The notes below the pieces were generated by a model. The model ran no database searches. It was not told the origin of the DNA and saw only the letters and a program-made list of their open reading frames with translations. 19,463 nucleotides of DNA from Firmicutes bacterium UBA3932. GTDB taxonomy: Bacteria > Bacillota > Clostridia > Peptostreptococcales > Anaerovoracaceae. Below, piece by piece: positions 7,576 through 13,467 of this stretch; the first letter of the stretch is position 1; every line of letters starts with the position of its first letter. The DNA lies in contig DGEG01000110.1 of NCBI GenBank assembly GCA_002385825.1, positions 1-19,463 of the forward strand, given 5' to 3'. The position numbers were made by a program, and so were the translations under genes.

Positions 7576-8009
7576 CCGGACCGTTCCCATTTAAATGCTA
7601 TGACCCCTGCGATCATCAGAGCAAGGCCTACCCACTTGTTCCAGGTAAAACTGATTTTCTCTGTTCCAAGCCATCCGAAGGCATCGATGACGGCTGCAAC
7701 CAGAAGCTGCGAAATCAGGATGATGGCTATGGCTTGGGTCGGGCGGAGATTTCCTATGGCCAGCATGACGGTAACGATTATGACGGTGCCGAGAATACCT
7801 CCCGTCCAGTATATTTTGTTTACCTGGGTTATTTCGGACAGATCGCCTTTGCCGAACATCCACATTACTATAAGGCCCAGTGCCAGCGCCGTTGCCTGGA
7901 CGAAGACATTGGATTCATAGAGTCCGACTTTTTCGCTTAGTCTTGTATTGATTACGCCTTGCAGGCTCATTGCCGCCCCTGCGACCACACTCATAATTAT
8001 ACCTAACAT
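7572..8009 (-). CDS. YdcZ-family (DUF606) small DMT-type membrane transporter
   Basis: This 145-residue integral membrane protein has about four to five hydrophobic segments, starting with LGIIMSVVAGAAMSLQGVINTRL and ending with WVGLALMIAGVIAFKW. The motif GAAMSLQGVINTRLSEKVG and the later LRPTQAIAIILISQLLVAAVIDAFGW are typical of the YdcZ/DUF606 half-size members of the drug/metabolite transporter superfamily, which probably work as dimers or pairs. The substrate is unknown. The ATG at 8009 is preceded on the minus strand by GGGAGG, but that site is the 3' arm of an 8-bp hairpin. It follows cls by 68 bases on the same strand and is probably the last gene of trxA-cls-ydcZ. Its stop overlaps that of the opposing DUF3298-like gene. 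Confidence 0.85.
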   Translation of the reverse strand: MLGIIMSVVAGAAMSLQGVINTRLSEKVGLYESNVFVQATALALGLIVMWMFGKGDLSEITQVNKIYWTGGILGTVIIVTVMLAIGNLRPTQAIAIILISQLLVAAVIDAFGWLGTEKISFTWNKWVGLALMIAGVIAFKWERSG

Positions 8010-8015
8010 AAAACA

Positions 8016-8041
8016 CCTCCCGATTATTGTGTCTCGGGAGG
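8016..8041 (-). promoter_or_regulatory. Hairpin that contains the ydcZ ribosome binding site
   Basis: CCTCCCGA and TCGGGAGG form a perfect 8-bp stem with a 10-base loop. On the minus strand the 3' arm TCGGGAGG is the Shine-Dalgarno site of ydcZ, 6 bases before its ATG, and it is followed by TGTTTTA. The element can be read as a translation-blocking hairpin for ydcZ, as a weak terminator after cls, or as both (an attenuator). Confidence 0.6.
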
Positions 8042-8077
8042 CGTTTATTATTCGCTAATCAGCTCCGGAATTATCAT

Positions 8078-9538
8078 TTATAGTATGTCAGTGAGAAGCC
8101 GCGATATGTTTTCCTTGAACCTTATCCACAGAGAGCGCTGGCAATATTTTTCCCAAGTCAGCTCTTCTGATTCTTCCATGTCCTTTTCAAATGCTTTCTC
8201 CAGCTCAGCCACTACTTCTCCGTCATAGATAAATGCGTTTACTTCGAAGCTGAGATAAAAGCTGCGCATATCGAAGTTGGCCGATCCCACTGAAGCCACT
8301 TCGCCGTCCACGCATATATTCTTTGCATGAAGAAAACCGTTTTTGTATATATAAATTTTAGCACCGCATCGCAGCAAGTCGCCCACATACCAGAGAGTAG
8401 CCCAGTAAACGAACATGTGGTCGGGCATGCAGGGGATCATGATGCGCACGTCCACGCCGGAGAATATGGCGTTTTTTAATGATTCTATAACGCTGGCATC
8501 CGGCACGAAATAAGGCGTCTGTATATAGATGCTTTTCCTCGCCGAGGTGATCATTTTGAGATATCCGCGCTTTATCTCCGATTGCTTGGAATCCGGCCCG
8601 CAGGATACGATTTGTACACCGGATGATCCTTCGTCGATGACTTTGTTGAAATATGCCGATGCCAGGAGGAGGGGCTCTTTTGATGCTGAGCGCCAATCCA
8701 TCATGAAGCGTACATTTATGTCATGTACGCAGCTGCCGGTCAACCGTAGATGTGTATCTCTCCAGTTGCCGAACTTCTTGCTCCTGCCCACATATTCGTC
8801 CGCAACATTGAAGCCGCCTAAATAACCGATGCAGCCGTCAATGATAACCAATTTCCTGTGGTTACGGTAATTCAGCTTCATGGTGAGATATTTAAGCTTG
8901 GGGGGGAAGAAAAAGGCATATTTGCCGCCGGCCTTTTTAAAATCCCTCAACATGCGGGAATTTATTTGACGCCCGCCGAGGGCATCCACCAGCAGGCGGA
9001 CCTCCACGCCTTCCTTGGCTTTTTCCGTGAGCAAATCTATAAAGGAACGGCCCATCCTGTCGTTTTTGATGATGAAGTACATTATATTAATTGAATATTT
9101 TGCATTGCGGATATCCTGGTATAGGGCCTCGAACTTCTTTTCTCCTTCGGTATAAATGGAGATATTGTTATTCTGGGTGTAATAAGCTTTTGAATATGTT
9201 TGGTGAAGCAGAATCATATCTTTCCATTTTTCCGCTTCCTCATTCGTGAACTCATATTCCCCCTCTGTCATGCTTTGGATCTGATCATTGAGCGTACTAT
9301 CCAGAACATTGGCTTCGTAGCTGGACAGTTTAAAAATCTTCTGGCGGGCGATGTTTTGGGACAAAAGGAAGTAAAGAAAAATCCCTACGCCCGGAAGCAT
9401 AAAAAGTACCATTATCCATGCTAGGGTAGACGAGGGATTTTTCCGCTCAAGGAAGATGATTACAAATGCGATCATGAAGTTGACCGCGTATATCATCAAG
9501 GGTATTTTAATTAAACTGATCCATTCTATGGGAATCAA
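8078..9538 (-). CDS. cls: Cardiolipin synthase (phospholipase D family)
   Basis: The 486-residue membrane enzyme condenses two phosphatidylglycerol molecules to cardiolipin plus glycerol. Two N-terminal membrane segments (about 9-31 and 39-59, PLDc_N domain) are followed by two phospholipase D catalytic modules. Both HxK(x4)D motifs are intact: HRKLVIID at 227-234 and HAKNICVD at 404-411, each followed by the conserved G-G/S-x-N element (GGFN and GSAN). The start is TTG at 9538, with AGGAG about 9 bases upstream on the minus strand. It lies 39 bases downstream of trxA and 68 upstream of ydcZ, all on the same strand, which suggests one operon. The length is normal for bacterial Cls. The genome may carry paralogues, so I do not assign a ClsA or ClsB subtype. 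Confidence 0.95.
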   Translation of the reverse strand: MIPIEWISLIKIPLMIYAVNFMIAFVIIFLERKNPSSTLAWIMVLFMLPGVGIFLYFLLSQNIARQKIFKLSSYEANVLDSTLNDQIQSMTEGEYEFTNEEAEKWKDMILLHQTYSKAYYTQNNNISIYTEGEKKFEALYQDIRNAKYSINIMYFIIKNDRMGRSFIDLLTEKAKEGVEVRLLVDALGGRQINSRMLRDFKKAGGKYAFFFPPKLKYLTMKLNYRNHRKLVIIDGCIGYLGGFNVADEYVGRSKKFGNWRDTHLRLTGSCVHDINVRFMMDWRSASKEPLLLASAYFNKVIDEGSSGVQIVSCGPDSKQSEIKRGYLKMITSARKSIYIQTPYFVPDASVIESLKNAIFSGVDVRIMIPCMPDHMFVYWATLWYVGDLLRCGAKIYIYKNGFLHAKNICVDGEVASVGSANFDMRSFYLSFEVNAFIYDGEVVAELEKAFEKDMEESEELTWEKYCQRSLWIRFKENISRLLTDIL

Positions 9539-9577
9539 TCTACCACTCCTGTTTTAAGTGATATTTCGGTTGATTTC

Positions 9578-9904
9578 TTACAACAAAGCATCCAGCTTCT
9601 CTTCCAGTACTGAAGCAGGCAAACCTCCGGTAATTCTCTCCTTAATTTCTCCGTCCTTAAAGAAAAACAGGGTAGGGATGCTCATTACTTTATAGGAAAG
9701 AGCTACTTTTCTATGTTCATCGATGTTGAGTTTGCAAATTTTAGCTTTACCCTGATACTTGTCTGCCAATGCGTCGATTACGGGACCAAGCGCCTGGCAA
9801 GGACCGCACCAATCTGCATAAAAATCCACCAGCACCGGTACGGGAGATTTAAGAACTTCTTCCTCAAAATTATCCGCTGTTAAATAAATAGTATTTGCTG
9901 ACAT
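9578..9904 (-). CDS. trxA: Thioredoxin
   Basis: This 108-residue cytoplasmic protein disulfide reductase has the canonical active site WCGPC, with C33 and C36, and the cis-proline loop MSIPT. It has the full length of a classical thioredoxin and no signal peptide. It would be reduced by thioredoxin reductase, which is not in this window. The ATG at 9904 is preceded by AGGAGGT on the minus strand at ideal spacing. It is the first gene of the probable trxA-cls-ydcZ operon, with a promoter candidate at 9993-10020. The divergent neighbour is glyA. DWCGPCQ instead of the commoner EWCGPCK is a minor variant seen in clostridial thioredoxins. Confidence 0.96.
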   Translation of the reverse strand: MSANTIYLTADNFEEEVLKSPVPVLVDFYADWCGPCQALGPVIDALADKYQGKAKICKLNIDEHRKVALSYKVMSIPTLFFFKDGEIKERITGGLPASVLEEKLDALL

Positions 9905-9992
9905 GTTTCTACCTCCTGGACCAATATTTATTCTGATTTTCCTGTACTTTTCGTCGTCAGTACAGAACGCCGCTTATAGAACGTGTTGAAAT

Positions 9993-10020
9993 ATTATACC
10001 ATGAAATGGTTAAAATCAAA
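9993..10020 (-). promoter_or_regulatory. Putative extended -10 promoter of trxA
   Basis: On the minus strand TGG precedes a perfect TATAAT (9998-9993), forming an extended -10. A -35 candidate TTTGAT lies at 10020-10015, 16 bases upstream of the -10. The leader would be about 80 bases. The perfect -10 makes this the best promoter candidate between trxA and glyA for the minus strand. Confidence 0.6.
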
Positions 10021-10039
10021 CAAGAATAATAGAAATGTG

Positions 10040-10068
10040 TTGTAGAATTATCAACTTTATATTATAGT
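10040..10068 (+). promoter_or_regulatory. Putative sigma-A promoter of glyA
   Basis: TTGTAG at 10040-10045 is separated by 17 bases from TATAGT at 10063-10068. Transcription would begin near 10075, giving a leader of about 90 bases. Within that leader GTTTCCT (10099-10105) and AGGAAAC (10119-10125) can form a 7-bp stem around a 13-base pyrimidine-rich loop. Confidence 0.55.
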
Positions 10069-10164
10069 ATAGGCTTAAGGAATAAACATACACGGAAGGT
10101 TTCCTTTCTATTTTTTGCAGGAAACAAAAATACCAGACTGAAGAAGAAAGGCAATAACGGTAAT

Positions 10165-11406
10165 ATGGATTTCAAAAACTTGCAGAAAACTGACCCTGCT
10201 ATCTATAACATGGTCCGCAGGGAAATGGACAGACAGGAGAACAACATCGAACTGATCGCATCAGAAAACTTCACATCCGTAGCGGTGATGGAGGCGTCGG
10301 GAAGCGCTTTGACGAATAAGTATGCAGAAGGGTACCCCGGCAAGAGATATTACGGAGGCTGCGAGCATGTGGACGAAGTGGAAGATCTGGCGAGAGACCG
10401 TCTTAAAAAGCTTTTCAAAGCGGAGTATGCCAATGTTCAACCTCATTCCGGATCCAGTGCCAATTTGGCTGTCTATGCAGCGTTCCTCCAGCATGGGGAT
10501 ACGGTGCTGGGAATGGACCTTTCCAACGGAGGTCATTTGACCCACGGAAGTCCGGTGAATTTCTCGGGAATCAATTACAATTTCATACCATATGGTGTAA
10601 ATCAGGAAACGGAGCTCATCGATTTTGACCAGGTCCGGGACTTGGCCCGGAAGCACCGTCCCAAGATGATCGTGGCAGGGGCAAGTGCCTACCCCAGAAT
10701 TATCGATGCCGGAATATTCCGGGAAATTGCCGATGAAGTCGACGCATACCTCATGGTAGATATGGCGCATTTTGCCGGTCTGGCAGCTGCGGGGCTGCAT
10801 CCCAATCCGGTGGAGCATGCCCATGTGGTAACCACAACAACGCATAAAACCCTGAGAGGTCCCAGGGGAGGAGCCATCCTTGCGAAAGAAGAATTCGGTA
10901 AACGGATCGATAAAGCCATCTTCCCCGGGATGCAAGGAGGACCCCTCATGCACATTATCGCCGCCAAGGCGGTTTGCTTCCTGGAAGCGTCGACGCCGGA
11001 ATTTGTTGAATATCAGAAACGGGTCGTGGGAAATTGCAAAACCTTAGGGCAGGCATTGCAGGAGAAGGGCTTCAGGCTCGTGTCCGGCGGGACTGACAAT
11101 CACTTGCTCTTAATCGATTTGAGGAACAAAGGGATTACCGGAAAAGAAGCGGAAGCATTGCTGGATCAGTGCGGGATCACAACGAACAAAAATACCATAC
11201 CCGGAGATCCTAACGGTCCCTTCGTTACGTCGGGAATTCGAATCGGTACTGCCGCGGTAACCAGCAGGGGCTTCGGAAAAGAGGAAATGCTGCGGGTTGC
11301 TGAGGCTATTGCGTTGATTATCGATAATCCGGAAGACGAAAAAGCTGCCGGGGAGGCGAAATCCATGGTCAAAGAGCTGTGCAGGGCTTTCCCGCTGTAC
11401 AGGTGA
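10165..11406 (+). CDS. glyA: Serine hydroxymethyltransferase GlyA
   Basis: The 413-residue PLP enzyme interconverts serine plus tetrahydrofolate with glycine plus 5,10-methylene-tetrahydrofolate, the main source of one-carbon units. The PLP lysine is K228 in TTTTHKTLRGPRGG, and the N-terminal signature IELIASENF is present at about 28-36. HSGSSAN at 94-100 and VDMAHFAGL at about 198-206 are further cofactor-site elements. Length is typical of bacterial GlyA. The ATG at 10165 fits the family N-terminus, but its Shine-Dalgarno site is weak: the best match GAAAGG at 10146-10151 is 13 bases away. A sigma-A promoter lies at 10040-10068 and a strong shared terminator follows. It stands alone, converging on the LysM gene. 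Confidence 0.97.
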   Translation: MDFKNLQKTDPAIYNMVRREMDRQENNIELIASENFTSVAVMEASGSALTNKYAEGYPGKRYYGGCEHVDEVEDLARDRLKKLFKAEYANVQPHSGSSANLAVYAAFLQHGDTVLGMDLSNGGHLTHGSPVNFSGINYNFIPYGVNQETELIDFDQVRDLARKHRPKMIVAGASAYPRIIDAGIFREIADEVDAYLMVDMAHFAGLAAAGLHPNPVEHAHVVTTTTHKTLRGPRGGAILAKEEFGKRIDKAIFPGMQGGPLMHIIAAKAVCFLEASTPEFVEYQKRVVGNCKTLGQALQEKGFRLVSGGTDNHLLLIDLRNKGITGKEAEALLDQCGITTNKNTIPGDPNGPFVTSGIRIGTAAVTSRGFGKEEMLRVAEAIALIIDNPEDEKAAGEAKSMVKELCRAFPLYR

Positions 11407-11448
11407 TAGTCGGTCTTAGTTTAATATAGATCAATATGATGTTAAATA

Positions 11449-11477
11449 ATCGGGAACGGCTGGTGGCCGTTCCCGAT
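11449..11477. terminator. Strong bidirectional terminator between glyA and the LysM gene
   Basis: A 12-bp perfect stem, ATCGGGAACGGC (11449-11460) with GCCGTTCCCGAT (11466-11477), has a 5-base loop TGGTG. It sits between two convergent stop codons: glyA ends at 11406 and the LysM gene at 11480. The flanks GTTTAT on the plus strand and TATTTAAC on the minus strand are T-rich, so it can serve both directions. Confidence 0.85.
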
Positions 11478-11479
11478 GT

Positions 11480-12412
11480 TTATCTGCTTGGAATGCAGAC
11501 CTTTGTACCTGGGGTGGAATAATCCATAACTGTCAGGTTTGGGTTCGCCTTCATTAGGTTTCGCGGAAGTACCCGAAAACGGGAACATATTTTGTCCATA
11601 TTATCTCCTACGCGCACATAATAGAAATCTTCCCTTTCGTGGTTTTCCTCATGAGTCGCAGAGGGTGCGGGCGAAGAGCTTTCTGATCTTTGAGGGATGC
11701 ACAATTTCATGCCTATTTCCAAATTGTAGGGATCCAGAGACGGATTTGCTTCCATCAGCGCGTTCAGGGATATTTCATGCTTCTTTGCGATCATGTAAAG
11801 GGTATCTCCTTCCATAACGGTATACAATGTGCCCTGACATTCCGGTTCTTCGCTCCCAGACTGTATCGAAGAAGGTGAAGGTATGGTATGGGAAGGAGCA
11901 GGTACCGGTGTCGGAGTGGGTGCAGGCATGGGCGGAGGAGTCGGAATCGACATGGGAGCAGGAGCCTGCGGGACCGGAGACGGAGTAGGTGGAGAAGGTG
12001 TCATTGGGGCCGATTCCGGACGGGTTCCGGGGATGCAGATTTGCGCTCCTATCATCAGATTGTAAGGATTCATGCTGGGGTTTGCTTCCAGGATGGCTTC
12101 CAGCGAAACTCCGTAACGTTTTGCCAGTAGATACGGAGTGTCACCGGGAGCGATGGTATGGAAAAATCCGCTGCAGGAATTATCGTTTTGCGCTGCTTCG
12201 ATTCTTGGAATGCAGATCCTCTGGCCGATCTTCAGGCAATAGGGATTCGCGATGTTGTTTACCTGCATCAATAGGGATACGGGCACGTTGTATCTTTGGG
12301 ATATGGAATAAAGAGTATCGCCTGCCTGTATCGTATACATCTCAGTGCATACATAATCCCGGGGGGCGGCAGGCGCTGTGGGGAAAGGAGCCTGTTGGCG
12401 GTCTTGTATCAT
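11480..12412 (-). CDS. Four-LysM-domain protein with a Pro-rich hinge
   Basis: From the ATG at 12412 the product is 310 residues. Four LysM modules are at about 25-69, 84-128, 196-240 and 263-307; a Pro/Ser/Thr-rich hinge at about 130-190 separates pairs 1-2 and 3-4. LysM modules bind N-acetylglucosamine polymers such as peptidoglycan or spore cortex. The first three are bracketed by cysteines at near-constant distance (C22-C67, C80-C126, C192-C238), and every module ends in CIP. There is no signal peptide, which fits either mother-cell spore assembly (as for SafA) or leaderless release; neither is proven. The start at 12412 is preferred over the in-frame ATG at 12433 because AGAGGTGAT (12430-12422) gives a strong Shine-Dalgarno site at 9 bases, whereas the upstream ATG has none well placed. 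No catalytic domain is visible. Confidence 0.88.
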   Translation of the reverse strand: MIQDRQQAPFPTAPAAPRDYVCTEMYTIQAGDTLYSISQRYNVPVSLLMQVNNIANPYCLKIGQRICIPRIEAAQNDNSCSGFFHTIAPGDTPYLLAKRYGVSLEAILEANPSMNPYNLMIGAQICIPGTRPESAPMTPSPPTPSPVPQAPAPMSIPTPPPMPAPTPTPVPAPSHTIPSPSSIQSGSEEPECQGTLYTVMEGDTLYMIAKKHEISLNALMEANPSLDPYNLEIGMKLCIPQRSESSSPAPSATHEENHEREDFYYVRVGDNMDKICSRFRVLPRNLMKANPNLTVMDYSTPGTKVCIPSR

Positions 12413-12460
12413 AACGATCAAATCACCTCTCATTTACCTGATACTATCCTCAGGATCATA

Positions 12461-12489
12461 TTTATACCAATATATTTCAATTGCTTTAA
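12461..12489 (-). promoter_or_regulatory. Possible promoter of the LysM gene
   Basis: On the minus strand TGG followed by TATAAA (12466-12461) forms an extended -10. TTAAAG (12489-12484) lies 17 bases upstream as a poor -35. The start site would be about 40 bases before the chosen ATG. I did not find a clear sporulation-sigma match here. Confidence 0.35.
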
Positions 12490-12503
12490 ACTTGTGATAA
12501 AAT
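12475..12503 (+). promoter_or_regulatory. Possible promoter of the M50 protease gene
   Basis: TTTCAA (12475-12480) and TAAAAT (12498-12503) are separated by 17 bases and precede the TTG start by about 57 bases. The -10 matches 5 of 6 positions and the -35 only 3. It overlaps the divergent LysM promoter candidate, so the two genes may compete for this 147-base spacer. Confidence 0.35.
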
Positions 12504-12559
12504 ATTCAAACATTAATATTCCGGATATGTGTCTGTCTTGATTTGAGAGGAGTGTTTTA

Positions 12560-13276
12560 TTGAGGCGTTTTTTATCGAATCCTATGATTTTAATTCTCAT
12601 CATGTTGATGGCTTTTAACGCTGTCACCAGTGGACGATATGCCAATCCCATGGATTGGATCATGAGGACATTAATTATACTGCCCGGTATCATATTAGGC
12701 CTTTCCTTCCACGAATTCGCCCATGCCTGGGTAGCCAACAGGTGCGGAGATCCTACTCCGAAATATCATAACAGGATCACAATAAATCCTGCGGCCCACA
12801 TCGATCCTTTGGGCTTTTTGGCTCTGATCTTCATAGGTTTTGGCTGGGGAAGGCCCGTCGTGATAAATCCAAATAATTTCAGGAAGCCCAGAAGGGATGA
12901 ACTCCTGGTTTCCCTTGCCGGCGTTACGATGAACCTGATACTTGCCTTCATTTTTATGGGGACTATACGCCTGCTATATGAATTTGCGCTGGGTTTCATG
13001 CTGTCGGACTTGGGAATGATACTGCAGGATATCCTGATTTGGGTAGTCCATATCAATATCGTGTTGATGGTCTTCAACCTGCTGCCCATACCGCCTCTGG
13101 ACGGATTTAATGTGCTGACGCAGATTTTCAATCTGCGCAATACTGAGTTCTACTATAGAGTGTACGACAAAGGATTTTTGATCCTGATGATATTGATTGT
13201 GTTCAATGTAACGGGAAGAATATTAACCCCTGCCGTTTCAAATATCTATACATTATTAGCCGGAATCTTTTTCTAG
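12560..13276 (+). CDS. Site-2-protease-family (M50) membrane zinc metalloprotease
   Basis: This 238-residue polytopic protein is of the M50 rhomboid-like short S2P type (M50.A/YwhC-like, without PDZ or CBS domains). The zinc motif HEFAH is at 51-55 inside the second hydrophobic segment, with E52 as the catalytic base. The third ligand is D181 in NLLPIPPLDGF. About five to six membrane segments are visible. The NPAAHIDPLGF and GRPVVINPNNFRKP segments are typical of the family. Such proteases cleave within the membrane; the substrate cannot be told from sequence. The start is TTG at 12560, with GAGAGGAG at 12545-12552 upstream. It is divergent from the LysM gene. The CIRCE hairpin that follows, with its T-rich flank, could also terminate its transcript. 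Confidence 0.9.
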   Translation: MRRFLSNPMILILIMLMAFNAVTSGRYANPMDWIMRTLIILPGIILGLSFHEFAHAWVANRCGDPTPKYHNRITINPAAHIDPLGFLALIFIGFGWGRPVVINPNNFRKPRRDELLVSLAGVTMNLILAFIFMGTIRLLYEFALGFMLSDLGMILQDILIWVVHINIVLMVFNLLPIPPLDGFNVLTQIFNLRNTEFYYRVYDKGFLILMILIVFNVTGRILTPAVSNIYTLLAGIFF

Positions 13277-13342
13277 TGTAAACGTCTCCCCCTTTCTCCG
13301 GCGACGGCAGTTTGTAATCATGTTCAAGCTGATTGTGATGGA

Positions 13343-13369
13343 TTAGCACTCTCTGTAATAGAGTGCTAA
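13343..13369 (+). promoter_or_regulatory. CIRCE operator (HrcA binding site) upstream of clpB
   Basis: TTAGCACTC (13343-13351), a 9-base spacer, and GAGTGCTAA (13361-13369) match the CIRCE consensus at all 18 conserved positions. CIRCE is bound by the repressor HrcA in unstressed cells and released on heat shock. It lies 98 bases before the clpB start. The inverted repeat is followed by TATTTTTGTTT, so its RNA would also look like an intrinsic terminator. Confidence 0.95.
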
Positions 13370-13377
13370 TATTTTTG

Positions 13378-13406
13378 TTTATTTCTTCTAAAAACAGGTA
13401 TATAAT
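13378..13406 (+). promoter_or_regulatory. Candidate clpB promoter just downstream of CIRCE
   Basis: A perfect -10 TATAAT is at 13401-13406. The hexamer 17 bases upstream is TTTATT (13378-13383), a mediocre -35 that begins 8 bases after CIRCE. An alternative promoter overlapping CIRCE (TTGTGA at 13333-13338 with TGTAAT at 13354-13359, spacer only 15) cannot be excluded. In either case bound HrcA would sit on or beside the polymerase site. Confidence 0.45.
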
Positions 13407-13467
13407 AATTCAGGTACATATAACTATCATGCTATTTGCCATGCTATACACGGGGGTGGTCTTAAAT

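Noticed and set aside
10261..10953. 230-codon open frame antisense to glyA
   Set aside because: glyA is unambiguous here; the antisense frame has no recognisable motif or ribosome site and is a shadow.
11883..12065. Gly-rich open frame on the plus strand opposite the LysM hinge
   Set aside because: It is the complement of the Pro/Thr-rich hinge codons; the repetitive composition comes from that low-complexity tract.
12413..12433. ATG at 12433 as the start of the LysM gene
   Set aside because: The strong Shine-Dalgarno AGAGGTGAT lies downstream of this ATG and at the right distance from the ATG at 12412.
13363..13467. N-terminal extension of clpB by 35 codons from a GTG inside CIRCE
   Set aside because: The extension has no ribosome site, starts within the operator and encodes a hydrophobic stretch foreign to ClpB; GGGGGTGG and homology place the start at 13468.
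13270..13467. CtsR heptad operators upstream of clpB
   Set aside because: No GGTCAAA-type direct heptads are present; the CIRCE element fully explains the heat-shock signal.
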